From contig CP141731.1 in NCBI GenBank assembly GCA_035621235.1, positions 1,240,001-1,304,000 on the forward strand: a stretch of 64,000 bases of DNA. The letters run 5' to 3'. How positions within the stretch are numbered: position 1 is the stretch's first letter; every line of letters begins with the position of its first letter. Shown here piece by piece: positions 17,801 through 25,699 of the stretch. Source of the stretch: Actinomycetaceae bacterium MB13-C1-2 (GTDB taxonomy: Bacteria > Actinomycetota > Actinomycetes > Actinomycetales > Actinomycetaceae). The notes beneath the pieces were generated by a model. It did no database searches. It was not told the origin of the DNA and was given only the letters and a program-made list of their open reading frames with translations. A program made the position numbers and the translations under genes.

Positions 17801-17937
17801 GTGGGAATTACGGAGAGCAGTTGCCGGAGACTGGTAGCAATGCCATAGCGATTGGTGGATTGGCCGCAGGTCTCCTGATAGTAGGCCTGCTGGCTCTAAG
17901 CGTTAGCAAACGTAAGCGGATCCAGGCTGAAGATTAG
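11857..17937 (+). CDS. Giant LPXTG cell-wall-anchored repeat protein (putative adhesin)
   Basis: From the GTG at 11857 the product has 2026 residues. Residues 1-42 form a signal peptide: basic NRRLKRL, a hydrophobic stretch, and cleavage near SAIA. Residues about 48-385 are glycine-rich with many GGGG runs and the opening FSYTGSMQSWTVPAGVTEVT, typical of Gly-rich secreted domains. Residues about 393-915 hold four or five Ig-like modules of the Big_1/invasin type, such as ILADGTAEGTVTATVVDKYG and TAVADGTEIRTVTAYLFDQY. Residues 920-1936 contain eleven full and one partial 87-residue repeats resembling bacterial Ig domains (Big_6 type), each with two cysteines. A Pro/Lys/Glu-rich wall-spanning stretch, LPETG (1989-1993), a hydrophobic helix and KRKR complete a sortase anchor. 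GCGAGGA precedes the chosen GTG. A surface adhesin or S-layer-like role is inferred; no ligand can be named. Confidence 0.88.
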   Translation: MSTDIGYEKNRRLKRLAAAGGAAALVATSIAAGIGLAPSAIAEENPYARSAVFSYTGSMQSWTVPAGVTEVTARVWGAGGGGIHDDGSVSLDAAGGGGGAYLEAKVPVEPGDELSLVVGQGGVTGEAVFDSAVYEGKSYGFGNGAMGGPLDATPRENMQPGEWGQNGSQGGGLSAVLTSPSIEQQNALVVAGGGGGAGTWVPEGAAGRSAAGGGGVATGANATSAPFAGKGGTSAQGGAAGYAPCAYPAQPGTPMRGGTGGEAETGLPTELVTAYGGGGGGAGWYGGGGGSCIDAIQMPAIPSVPYPGAGGGGSSHVVDDGQLVNSMDGGNGIAGSRSTWTEPAGGISYAVPTEYSAQVTYEPGVGGGLATGPDSYGHHGLIILEWEQVPSADDSEFNVSTGNKPVGENHTVTVQMNDAEGNPIDLTDTDLAKLMLVLPNDPDGVLSTSSFQKGVGVGVYTATVTSTKPGGYPLEVTYDGDEVPVLDNDTAAFVVGEPNFDCAISEHCSYLTATEDPILADGTAEGTVTATVVDKYGNVISGQNVTFTFPSELSLASGTATVSTGTNGQASVKFTSGDVGLHEVTAAVGTSGITKGSPAELEFVAGDGEQTYDVDTNIAVADGSETVTITVISRDEQGHPVAIDAGDLDASLGDPDVDGDRFTFSDFEDKGNGVYEATVSSTLAGVFPISVAYKGTGVVVANNTDATFKAGPVDFSNPNTRIEGQTGTAVADGTEIRTVTAYLFDQYDNPVGDTQVSFESDDLGTQVASTDDTGMATVSYSSTTADSYLVAGSVAGQYIRHGDVVEANTGYGQIQFRAGAPDPSTSTYIVSENADIYANGADEQTVTVTLRDAHGNLALLGDATLVGDADAADVAAFTGSGSEYVAAITSTVPGTFPVTVQLNGVPVSPEDQANTDAAFVPEVSVPPVVDEVTTDGASGTGVPGAEIEITDPGSGETVCTATVGPDGSWSCTFVEPQDPETELTGTQTEPGKSPSGPVDVVVPPVVVPEVSVPPVVDEVTTDGASGTGVPGAEIEITDPGSGETVCTATVGPDGSWSCTFVEPQDPETELTGTQTEPGKSPSGPVDVVVPPVVVPEVSVPPVVDEVTTDGASGTGVPGAEIEITDPGSGETVCTATVGPDGSWSCTFVEPQDPETELTGTQTEPGKSPSGPVDVVVPPVVVPEVSVPPVVDEVTTDGASGTGVPGAEIEITDPGSGETVCTATVGPDGSWSCTFVEPQDPETELTGTQTEPGKSPSGPVDVVVPPVVVPEVSVPPVVDEVTTDGASGTGVPGAEIEITDPGSGETVCTATVGPDGSWSCTFVEPQDPETELTGTQTEPGKSPSGPVDVVVPPVVVPEVSVPPVVDEVTTDGASGTGVPGAEIEITDPGSGETVCTATVGPDGSWSCTFVEPQDPETELTGTQTEPGKSPSGPVDVVVPPVVVPEVSVPPVVDEVTTDGASGTGVPGAEIEITDPGSGETVCTATVGPDGSWSCTFVEPQDPETELTGTQTEPGKSPSGPVDVVVPPVVVPEVSVPPVVDEVTTDGASGTGVPGAEIEITDPGSGETVCTATVGPDGSWSCTFVEPQDPETELTGTQTEPGKSPSGPVDVVVPPVVVPEVSVPPVVDEVTTDGASGTGVPGAEIEITDPGSGETVCTATVGPDGSWSCTFVEPQDPETELTGTQTEPGKSPSGPVDVVVPPVVVPEVSVPPVVDEVTTDGASGTGVPGAEIEITDPGSGETVCTATVGPDGSWSCTFVEPQDPETELTGTQTEPGKSPSGPVDVVVPPVVVPEVSVPPVVDEVTTDGASGTGVPGAEIEITDPGSGETVCTATVGPDGSWSCTFVEPQDPETELTGTQTEPGKSPSGPVDVVVPPVVVPEVSVPPVVDEVTTDGASGTGVPGAEIEITDPGSGETVCTATVGPDGSWSCTFVEPQDPGTSLEVTQTENGKDPSTPVVVEIPEAEGPGTEKPGAEKPGTEKPSGGNYGEQLPETGSNAIAIGGLAAGLLIVGLLALSVSKRKRIQAED
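14614..17664 (+). repeat. Tandem array of a 261-bp unit, 11 full copies plus 180 bp of a twelfth
   Basis: Copies begin at 14614, 14875, 15136, 15397, 15658, 15919, 16180, 16441, 16702, 16963, 17224 and 17485, a constant 261-bp step. By eye the copies are identical at nucleotide level until the last diverges after CCGCAGGATCCTG at 17664. Every one of the 87 codons in the unit ends in T or G. The strand therefore has almost no C or A at third positions, unlike the flanking parts of the same gene. Confidence 0.97.
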
Positions 17938-17960
17938 GCACTAGGTCGCCGATCCAGTCG

Positions 17961-18007
17961 AAGTAACGGGGGCGGGATTCCTTTTGGGAACCTCGCCCCC
18001 GTTACTT
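17961..18007. terminator. Bidirectional terminator between convergent genes
   Basis: AAGTAACGGGGGCG pairs with CGCCCCCGTTACTT, and an inner GATTCC/GGGAAC stem caps it around TTTT. It ends the surface-protein gene on the plus strand and lies 27 bp past the stop of the minus-strand amidotransferase gene. Confidence 0.85.
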
Positions 18008-18034
18008 GTGCCTCGTGTTGATTTGGTCCCGTTG

Positions 18035-18925
18035 TTAGTTGACCGGGATGCTTGTGTGCTGTGGTTCCTTGCCTGTCTGGAACAGTGAGATTGTGCGGTC
18101 TTCAACCGGAACCCACTCGTGGTCACTGAAGTCCAACTCAAGCGGTTCGGAGCAGACGAGTTGAGTGTCCTCGGGCAGACACTCTTCCGTCCCATCAGCC
18201 ATTCGTACCTTTGCGGCTCCGTGGGCGTGATAAAGCGAGGGGGACTCCGGCACCGGACCTGATCCCAAGTTCTCACGGCTTGAAACACGCATCGTGACGA
18301 GGACATCACCGTTCGAAGCCGCCATGCAGGCGGTAAAAGGATCGGTCACTTTGTTGTCGACGCGAGCCTTTTCGATTCGGTCATTGAGCTTTAGCATTGC
18401 GCCGACCGGATCTGTAGCAAGACCATAGGTGAGGGCGAGGTAGAAGCAGGTTTCGGTGTCCGAATTCCCCATGATGAACGGGTAGAGTTCTGGGTCCACG
18501 TCCATGCGCAAATCGCGGGCCATCTTCTCAAAGCCCCCAACACCGCCGTTGTGTTGAAACATCCATCCGTCATGGACGAAGGGATGGCAATTGTCCTCGG
18601 CGATTGATCCTCCCGGCGCAGCGCGGACGTGCGCCAGAAGTGTGCCCGTCTCGATCTGCTCGGCGAGGCTGTGTAGGTTATGACTATCCCAAGCAGGTGT
18701 GATCTCGCGGAACTGTCCGATCTTGCCTTCGCGACCAACGAACGCGATGCCGAAGCCATCGCCGTTGGTTGGGAAGTCGTGGTTCCTGAACTGCTCTGCG
18801 AGAGGAAAACCGGGCAGGGCAAGGTGGCGAGCGTTGATGCTCTGGTCGACAAGCGAGTGATTTGGCTTGGTAAGAAGCTTGTCAATGGTGATTGGTGAGC
18901 CGTGATAGGCGAGCCAGCGGCACAT
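18035..18925 (-). CDS. Class II glutamine amidotransferase (YafJ type)
   Basis: The 296-residue protein begins MCRWLAYHG. After Met removal, Cys2 is the N-terminal nucleophile of the Ntn-hydrolase glutaminase fold. Typical elements are NGDGFGIAF (about 77-85), AHVRAAPGG and FQHNGGVGGFEKM, which form the glutamine pocket and oxyanion hole. HPFVHDGWMFQHNG follows the family pattern. There is no synthase domain, so this is a stand-alone YafJ-like member whose acceptor is not known. AAAGGAG precedes the ATG. It converges with the surface-protein gene. Confidence 0.9.
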   Translation of the reverse strand: MCRWLAYHGSPITIDKLLTKPNHSLVDQSINARHLALPGFPLAEQFRNHDFPTNGDGFGIAFVGREGKIGQFREITPAWDSHNLHSLAEQIETGTLLAHVRAAPGGSIAEDNCHPFVHDGWMFQHNGGVGGFEKMARDLRMDVDPELYPFIMGNSDTETCFYLALTYGLATDPVGAMLKLNDRIEKARVDNKVTDPFTACMAASNGDVLVTMRVSSRENLGSGPVPESPSLYHAHGAAKVRMADGTEECLPEDTQLVCSEPLELDFSDHEWVPVEDRTISLFQTGKEPQHTSIPVN

Positions 18926-19234
18926 GGGGACTCCTTTGTTGTCATCGTCGTTGTGGCAGTCCGTCCGGGTAGATGTTGTTTTGGAATGCCACCCTCACAG
19001 CATCAAGGGAACCGGAATTCTGCTCCCATGCACCGAAGGCTGGTCAGCACTCTCGACGTCTGAAGAATCGATACTGCTCAACGACCTTGCGCCCAGGATG
19101 CAGGAATCCGAACGTAAAGTGCAACACCGGAAGCCGGGGTAAGAAATATATGTCCCCCGGTCAAACCTCGGTTCTTTGGGAATTCGGAACTCAACATGTA
19201 GCACACTGGTAAGGATCGCAGAAAGGTGGTTGTG
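18926..19234. other. Divergent promoter region without a recognised gene
   Basis: About 310 bp lie between the divergent amidotransferase and permease starts. I see no RNA structure, repeat or small gene that I can defend. Confidence 0.5.
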
Positions 19235-20848
19235 ATGAGCGCTCCAAGTCAGGGAACAAAAGGTAGTACAAATGTAGGGGCGAGCGTAGCGAAGCTCTCC
19301 TTTATTTCTATCTTCTTACTGGGAATAAACGGCATCATTGGCTCCGGAACTTTCCTCCTTCCCCAAGAAATCTACGAGGACGCAGGATTCCTTCTTGGCA
19401 TGGGGGTGATCCTGTTCGCAGGTATCGCCACGACGTTGATCGCGTTCTGCTACGCGGACCTTTCCGGGAAGTTCAGCGGGGGAGGTGGAGCCTGGCTCTA
19501 CTCGTACACGGCCTTTGGCAAGTTCACTGGATTCCAAGTTGGCTTTTTCATGTGGTTCTCCGGCATCGTTTCAATCGCCGCTGAGGTTGCAGCACTAATT
19601 CGAATTTTCAGGAACGTAATCCCGGCGCTTAAGAGCGATGTCCTCTCAATCATTTGTGGCACCGTTCTGATCGTGCTATTGGGGCTCATCAACTGGTTCG
19701 GAATGAAGAGCGTCAAGTGGGTAAGCAACCTGTCCTCCGCCACAAAGATCGGCGCGGCACTCTTCTTTGTTGTAGTTGGCGTCTTCTTTATGAAATGGGC
19801 GAACCTCGGACCCGTCTCTGCGGCTCACGGCGGGAGCGTGGTGGAGCAGTTCAGCACAACATACGCGATTGTCTTCTACATGTTCACCGGGTTCTCGTTC
19901 CTGCCAATAGCGGCACGAAAGATGAAGAATCCGCAGAAGAACCTTCCGCGTGCGCTGATCTCAATCATGCTCTCGGTCACCGCCATCTACTTGCTGGTTC
20001 AGTTCGTTGTGGTTGGCAACCTTGGAACAGAGACAGCGAAGTCGACCATCCCGGTGGCCGAGGCGATGCTAAAGAGCGTCGGAGAGTGGGGCTACTACAT
20101 AATCATCGTTGGCAGTGCCGTGTCAGTGTTCGGCGTTGCCTTTACCTCCGCGTTTGAGGTGCCGGTTATTGCCTCAACCCTCGCCGATGAGCACAACCTG
20201 CTTCCCCCGATCTTTGCTAAGAACAACAAGTTTGGGGCGCCCTTCGTCTCGATCATCCTCACGGTCGTTGTCAGTGCGGCACTTCTTTGGACCGGCTCAT
20301 ACGTGTTCCTGGCGACCTGTATGGTTTGCGCGAACTTTATCCAGTACGTGCCGACAATTCTCGCGGTCGTGAAGCTGCGGAAGATGCCTAGTGCTCCTGG
20401 TGCGATGTCTTTGAAGGGCGCTCGCGCGTGGGTGGTAGCGGGACTTGCATTGGTTAGTTCGCTGTACGTTCTCACTGGTTTCAACTGGAAGGTGATCGCG
20501 GTCGCCGCCGCAGTGTTTGTGATTGCGACCGTCGTTTACTTCTGGGATGAGGCATCCAGGAAGAAGCGTGGGCTGACTCTGGGGAGCTCGACGGGAGAGG
20601 CCACGAAGGTTGCTGTTGCCTCGGCCATCGCTGGGACTGTGCCCGCGGTGGCGCCCGCGTCTGGATCTGCCACGGCCACAAGTGCCGCTACGTCCGCTCC
20701 TGGTACTACTGGGGCTGCTACTACGGCGACGACCGCGTCTGTACCTGGACCCACGATGCCGGTGGTTGACGGTGCGGCAATGCACGCCGTTAGCGCTGGC
20801 GCGTCCCACGTTTCACAGACTTTGGCAACTAGCGCAACAAAGTCGTAA
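19235..20848 (+). CDS. APC-superfamily amino-acid permease
   Basis: The product has about 537 residues. The first helix carries the APC consensus ISIFLLGINGIIGSGTFLLP, whose unwound GxxIGSG segment binds the substrate backbone. About 12 hydrophobic helices follow, including WLYSYTAFGKFTGFQVGFF. The tail of about 80 residues is Ala/Thr/Ser-rich and cytoplasmic, with no homology visible to me. It imports an amino acid in symport or exchange. The substrate cannot be deduced. The ATG at 19235 was chosen because AGAAAGG lies eight bases upstream. The overlapping GTG nine bases earlier lies on the ribosome site itself. Confidence 0.88.
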   Translation: MSAPSQGTKGSTNVGASVAKLSFISIFLLGINGIIGSGTFLLPQEIYEDAGFLLGMGVILFAGIATTLIAFCYADLSGKFSGGGGAWLYSYTAFGKFTGFQVGFFMWFSGIVSIAAEVAALIRIFRNVIPALKSDVLSIICGTVLIVLLGLINWFGMKSVKWVSNLSSATKIGAALFFVVVGVFFMKWANLGPVSAAHGGSVVEQFSTTYAIVFYMFTGFSFLPIAARKMKNPQKNLPRALISIMLSVTAIYLLVQFVVVGNLGTETAKSTIPVAEAMLKSVGEWGYYIIIVGSAVSVFGVAFTSAFEVPVIASTLADEHNLLPPIFAKNNKFGAPFVSIILTVVVSAALLWTGSYVFLATCMVCANFIQYVPTILAVVKLRKMPSAPGAMSLKGARAWVVAGLALVSSLYVLTGFNWKVIAVAAAVFVIATVVYFWDEASRKKRGLTLGSSTGEATKVAVASAIAGTVPAVAPASGSATATSAATSAPGTTGAATTATTASVPGPTMPVVDGAAMHAVSAGASHVSQTLATSATKS

Positions 20849-20919
20849 CGCCAAGGACTGCACCTAGATTTTGGTATTTGTATCGGGTTTTCGAGTGCCG
20901 AGTTCTACCAAACAAGTAG

Positions 20920-20955
20920 GCGCAGGTGTCTACGATTTCGAGGGGACATCTGCGC
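20920..20955 (+). terminator. Hairpin downstream of the permease gene
   Basis: GCGCAGGTGTC pairs with GACATCTGCGC over 11 positions, one of them G-U, around a 14-nt loop. There is no U-tract. It lies 72 bp past the permease stop. Confidence 0.55.
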
Positions 20956-21102
20956 GCGGAAGACAGCCGCTCTTATGAGGCGCTTGCAATTGGGCGAATT
21001 GCCTTTAGTTCGGTGTCAATCTCGGCGCCAATTAGGTCTTCGAGTACATCGCCGAGTGTTGTAGTACTTCCCGCTGATCCTGGGGATCACGTTCGGGGCG
21101 GA

Positions 21103-21831
21103 TTAGCTTCTCGGCCCGAAGAGTGCGCTCCCCACTCTCACTATCGTGGCTCCCTCTTCGACCGCGATTGGGTAGTCCCCGGACATCCCCATGGAGAGCT
21201 CGGCGAGTTCTACCCCATCCCCCTCGTACTGCGGGGCGAGGCGGTCACGAAGTTCGCGCAGGTCGGCGAAGGTGCGGCGAATCACCGCCTCGTCATCAGT
21301 AAGTGGAGCCATGGTCATGAAACCGCGCACGATGAGTCCCGGCAGCCCCGCAACAACATCAAGAATCTCGGGGACCTGTGCCGGTGACAGACCATATTTG
21401 GCTTCTTCACCCGAGGTGTTGACCTGTAGAAGCACATCGAGAACTCGTCCGGTGGACTTGGGGAAACTTGCCCGGGAGAGAGCTTCGGCAATCCTTAGCG
21501 AATCGACCGACTGCACCTCCTTGGCAAGGCGTGCTACCTGGTTCGCCTTGTTTGTCTGGAGGTGCCCGATCAAGTGCCAGGTGGGGCCGAGGTCTGCAAG
21601 CGCGTCGGCTTTTCGCTTCATCTCCTGGACCCGATTCTCTGCGAAATCGTGGTAGCCAAGGGCGTAGGTTGCTCGTAACACCTCGGTTGGCACAGTCTTG
21701 GTGACCGGAAGCAACACGATCTCGGACGAATCTCGCCCTGCACGCTCCGCCGAGTCTTCGATGGTGGATAGCACCCGCTCGAACCGTTCACTTAGAACAG
21801 GGAGGAGATTGCTACCAGTTTCATCTGCCAT
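21103..21831 (-). CDS. yggS: YggS/PLPBP-family pyridoxal-phosphate homeostasis protein
   Basis: The product has about 242 residues from the ATG at 21831 (MADETGSNLL). The PLP lysine lies in IVLLPVTKTVPTEVL. GYHDFAENRVQEMKRKADAL and WHLIGHLQTNKANQV are family hallmarks, and SMGMSGDYPIAVEEGATIVRVGSALFGPR binds the phosphate. The protein is a TIM-barrel with bound PLP but no known catalysis. Family members buffer PLP and affect amino-acid homeostasis. Another ATG 18 bases upstream is possible; both have weak ribosome sites. It diverges from rpoB. Confidence 0.92.
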   Translation of the reverse strand: MADETGSNLLPVLSERFERVLSTIEDSAERAGRDSSEIVLLPVTKTVPTEVLRATYALGYHDFAENRVQEMKRKADALADLGPTWHLIGHLQTNKANQVARLAKEVQSVDSLRIAEALSRASFPKSTGRVLDVLLQVNTSGEEAKYGLSPAQVPEILDVVAGLPGLIVRGFMTMAPLTDDEAVIRRTFADLRELRDRLAPQYEGDGVELAELSMGMSGDYPIAVEEGATIVRVGSALFGPRS

Positions 21832-21849
21832 AAGACCTAGCTTAACCAT

Positions 21850-22179
21850 CTCAATGTCACCGACCCGTAACCCGGACTACTCCCGTCTGTGGCGGGACTG
21901 CCGACCAATATGGGCTAACGGCCCGACAGACTCGCAGGTCCCGATGAACCCGAACGGCGGCCGGAGGTGCGCGAGATCACCCGGCGAACCATTGCTATAC
22001 ACCAAGCACCCCAATAAACTCAATATCTGCGCCCAAAGTGTCCGAGGTGACCTGTATCCACACGCCGAAGAGCGCCAAGCGTGCAGGAACTGCGTCAGTT
22101 AGGGACCGGTGTGCATTCGCGCGCAACCGCATGATGATATCCCCTCAAGGATATCGCGACCTGCCGGGAAGGATCCCCT
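21850..22179 (+). promoter_or_regulatory. rpoB upstream region with a short palindrome
   Basis: About 330 bp precede rpoB. GATATCC (22136-22142) and GGATATC (22149-22155) form a perfect 7-bp inverted repeat 25 bases before the TTG start. It could fold as a small leader hairpin. I found no intrinsic terminator and no clear promoter boxes, although a strong promoter is expected here. Confidence 0.45.
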
Positions 22180-25100
22180 TTGGCTTCCAGTGCTTCCGCG
22201 GAAACAACCGCATTCGAGCCTAAGAAACGTATTTCGTTCGCGAAGCTGCACCAGATTATGCAGCCGCCGAGCCTGCTAGAAATCCAACGTCAAAGCTTTG
22301 ACTGGCTTCGTGGTGCCCCAGAATGGGAGCGTCGCGTGGCCGTTGCTCAGGAAGTCGGCCGCACTGACTTCCCAGACAAGTCCGGCCTAGCCGAACTGTT
22401 CGAGGAAATCTCCCCGATCACCGACCTCGCCGAGACCATGGAGCTCGAGTTCCATGATCCCACCCTCGAGGATCCGATTCACGATCCCGACGAGTGCCGC
22501 GAGCGCGACCTGACCTACTCCGCCAAGATGTACGTCAAGGTCGACTTCACCTACCGTGAGACCGGTGAAATCAAGTCCCAGACTGTCTTCATGGGTGACT
22601 TCCCCCTGATGACTCCCGAGGGCACCTTCATCATCAACGGCACCGAGCGCGTTGTCGTTTCTCAGCTGGTCCGTTCCCCTGGCGTTTACTTCGAGCGCCA
22701 GGCCGACAAGACCTCTGACCGCGACATCTTCTCGGCCCGTATTATCCCGAGCCGCGGAGCCTGGCTTGAGTTCGAGATCGACCGCCGCGACGCTGTCGCT
22801 GTTCGTATCGACCGCAAGCGCAAGCTTCCCGTTACCCTGCTTCTCAAGGCCATCGGCCTAACCGGCGAGGAAATCCGTCAAGAGTTCGAGGACTACCCGC
22901 TGCTTCTCGAGACCCTCGACAAGGATGGCGTCGAGACACAGGACGAGGCGTTGCTGACCATCTACCGCAAGGTTCGCCCAGGCGAGCAAGCGAGCGTCGA
23001 GGCGGGCGAGAACCTGCTGCGCAACTTCTACTTCGCCCCTCGTCGCTATGACCTGGCCAAGGTTGGTCGCTACAAGATCAACAAGAAGCTTGGTTTGGAT
23101 GTCGCGCTCACCCAAGGCACCCTCACCGAGACCGACATTGTCGCCACGGTGAAGTACATGCTTGCTCTGCAGCGCGGCGAGGAGACCCTTCCCGGCATTC
23201 GCGCCGGCAAGCCCGCCGAGATCCGCGTTGAGTCCGACGATATCGACAACTTCGGTAACCGTCGTGTCCGCGCCGTCGGTGAATTGATCCAGGGACAGAT
23301 GCGCACGGGTCTAGCCCGCATGGAGCGTACCGTCCGCGAGAAGATGTCGACGCACGAGGTTGAGTCAATCACCCCGAACACCCTTATCAACATCCGTCCT
23401 CTGACGGCCGCGATCAAGGAGTTCTTCGGGACCTCTCAGCTGTCGCAGTTTATGGACCAGAACAACCCGCTCGCGGGTCTGGGACACAAGCGTCGTCTCT
23501 CTGCCCTCGGCCCCGGTGGTTTGTCCCGTGACCGCGCGGGTATGGAGGTCCGTGACGTTCACCCCTCGCACTACGGCCGCATGTGCCCGATCGAGACCCC
23601 TGAAGGTCCGAACATTGGCCTTATCGGCAACCTGGCAACGTTCGCCCGCATCAACGAGTTCGGTTTTATCGAGACGCCGTACCGCGTGGTGAAGAAGGGT
23701 AAGGTCACGGACGAGGTTCACTACCTCACCGCGGACGACGAGATCGGCCAGTTCATCGCCCAGGCATCGGCCCCGGTCGACTCCAAGGGCAAGTTCATCG
23801 AGGAGCAGGTTCTCTGCCGCGTTGCGGGCGAGGATCCGACCCTGATTGACGCCGACAAGGTTACCTTCATGGACGTTTCGGCCGGTCAGATGGTTTCGGT
23901 CGCAACCTCCCTCATCCCATTCCTGGAGCACGACGACGCGAACCGCGCCCTCATGGGTGCAAACATGCAGCGTCAATCCGTTCCGCTACTCACCACGGAG
24001 GCCCCGCTGGTTGGTACTGGCATGGAGCGACGCGCGGCCGCTGACTCTGGCGATATGGCGATCGTTGAGAAGCCCGGTGTTGTTACCGAGGTCTCGGCAG
24101 ACATGGTCACCGTGGCCAACGACGACGGGACTCGCAAGGTCTACACGCTCGATAAGTTCAAGCGTTCAAACCCGGGTAACTGCATCAACCAGCGCGTCCT
24201 GGTGAACGAGGGTGACGTAGTCAAGCCTGGCGACGTTATTGCCGATGGCCCCTCGACCGACGGGGGAGAGCTTGCTCTTGGTAAGAACCTCCTGGTTGCT
24301 TACATGTCCTGGGAGGGCCTCAACTACGAGGACGCGATCATCTTGTCGCGCCGCGTCGTGGAGGAAGATGTTCTCACCTCGATCCACATCGAGGAGTACG
24401 AGGTTGACGCTCGTGAAACTAAGCTTGGCGTTGAAGAGATCACCCGCGACATCCCGAATATCTCGGAAGAGGCCCTGGCGGACCTCGACGAGCGCGGCAT
24501 CGTCCGTATCGGTGCTGAGGTGACGGCCGGAGATATCCTCGTCGGAAAGGTCACCCCGAAGGGCGAGACGGAACTGACTTCGGAGGAGCGTCTGCTCCGC
24601 GCGATCTTCGGTGAGAAGGCCCGCGAGTTGCGTGACACTTCGATGCGCGTTCCCCACGGTCAGGAGGGCATCGTTATCGATGTTCGCGAGATGACCGAGG
24701 AAGACGGAGAACTTGGCCCTGGCGTTCGCCAGTCGGTTCGCGTCTACGTCGCCCAGCGCCGCAAGATCACCATTGGTGACAAGATGGCTGGTCGCCACGG
24801 TAATAAGGGTGTCGTCTCTAAGATTCTGCCTGCTGAGGACATGCCGTTCCTTGCCGACGGAACCCCGGTTGACATCATCCTCAACCCGATGGGTGTTCCC
24901 GGTCGTATGAACGTCGGACAGGTTCTCGAAACCCACTTGGGGTGGATTGCCAAGCAGGGTTGGGACGCTGAGGAAGCACGCGAGAAGGGCGAGGAGTGGA
25001 CCGAAAGGCTGCACGCCGATGCTATCTCGGTGGAGCCGAACTCTAAGATCGCAACCCCGGTATTCGATGGTCTTGAAGCAGATGAGCTCCTCGGACTGAT

Positions 25101-25671
25101 GAACGTGACCCGTCCAAACCGCGACGGCAAGCGCATGGTCAACGACCTGGGTAAGGCCCAGTTGTTCGACGGCCGCTCTGGTGAGCCATTCCCGCACCCC
25201 ATCTCGGTCGGCTACAAGTACATGCTGAAGCTGCACCACTTGGTTGACGACAAGATCCACGCCCGCTCCACCGGCCCGTACTCGATGATTACCCAGCAAC
25301 CTCTGGGTGGTAAGGCGCAGTTCGGTGGCCAGCGTTTCGGTGAGATGGAAGTTTGGGCTCTTGAGGCTTACGGCGCTGCCTACGCCCTGCAAGAGCTACT
25401 GACGATCAAGTCCGATGACACCACCGGCCGCGTGAAGGTATACGAGGCCATCGTCAAGGGCGAGGATATTCCGGAGCCGGGTATTCCCGAGTCCTTCCGA
25501 GTCCTCATCCAGGAAATGCGTTCGCTGTGCTTGGCTGTTGAAGCCCTGGACGCCGAAGGCAACACCCTTGAGCTTGAAGAGTCCGAAGAAGATATGCGCG
25601 CAGGCGAAGAGCTGGGGATCACCCTTGATGCTCGTCCACTGAGCGGCGCCGCTTCGATCGACCTCGTCTAA
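22180..25671 (+). CDS. rpoB: DNA-directed RNA polymerase subunit beta
   Basis: The 1163-residue protein is the normal actinobacterial length. It starts at a TTG with GGAAGGAT upstream ([20 protein letters not shown]). The rifampicin pocket reads [20 protein letters not shown] followed by [20 protein letters not shown]. The aspartate, histidine and serine positions most often mutated in resistance are the wild-type residues. [19 protein letters not shown] and the C-terminal [20 protein letters not shown] are invariant polymerase blocks. It forms one half of the active-site cleft with RpoC, which starts 28 bp downstream. Confidence 0.99.
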   Translation: MASSASAETTAFEPKKRISFAKLHQIMQPPSLLEIQRQSFDWLRGAPEWERRVAVAQEVGRTDFPDKSGLAELFEEISPITDLAETMELEFHDPTLEDPIHDPDECRERDLTYSAKMYVKVDFTYRETGEIKSQTVFMGDFPLMTPEGTFIINGTERVVVSQLVRSPGVYFERQADKTSDRDIFSARIIPSRGAWLEFEIDRRDAVAVRIDRKRKLPVTLLLKAIGLTGEEIRQEFEDYPLLLETLDKDGVETQDEALLTIYRKVRPGEQASVEAGENLLRNFYFAPRRYDLAKVGRYKINKKLGLDVALTQGTLTETDIVATVKYMLALQRGEETLPGIRAGKPAEIRVESDDIDNFGNRRVRAVGELIQGQMRTGLARMERTVREKMSTHEVESITPNTLINIRPLTAAIKEFFGTSQLSQFMDQNNPLAGLGHKRRLSALGPGGLSRDRAGMEVRDVHPSHYGRMCPIETPEGPNIGLIGNLATFARINEFGFIETPYRVVKKGKVTDEVHYLTADDEIGQFIAQASAPVDSKGKFIEEQVLCRVAGEDPTLIDADKVTFMDVSAGQMVSVATSLIPFLEHDDANRALMGANMQRQSVPLLTTEAPLVGTGMERRAAADSGDMAIVEKPGVVTEVSADMVTVANDDGTRKVYTLDKFKRSNPGNCINQRVLVNEGDVVKPGDVIADGPSTDGGELALGKNLLVAYMSWEGLNYEDAIILSRRVVEEDVLTSIHIEEYEVDARETKLGVEEITRDIPNISEEALADLDERGIVRIGAEVTAGDILVGKVTPKGETELTSEERLLRAIFGEKARELRDTSMRVPHGQEGIVIDVREMTEEDGELGPGVRQSVRVYVAQRRKITIGDKMAGRHGNKGVVSKILPAEDMPFLADGTPVDIILNPMGVPGRMNVGQVLETHLGWIAKQGWDAEEAREKGEEWTERLHADAISVEPNSKIATPVFDGLEADELLGLMNVTRPNRDGKRMVNDLGKAQLFDGRSGEPFPHPISVGYKYMLKLHHLVDDKIHARSTGPYSMITQQPLGGKAQFGGQRFGEMEVWALEAYGAAYALQELLTIKSDDTTGRVKVYEAIVKGEDIPEPGIPESFRVLIQEMRSLCLAVEALDAEGNTLELEESEEDMRAGEELGITLDARPLSGAASIDLV

Positions 25672-25699
25672 CCCCGCCGGACCTGAAATAGGAGAGCTA

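Noticed and set aside
20973-21087. A minus-strand frame after yggS reading TTTLGDVLEDLIGAEIDTEL before a TAA.
   Set aside because: The composition looks protein-like, but the frame has no start codon and is closed upstream by a stop. At most it is a remnant, so it is not called.
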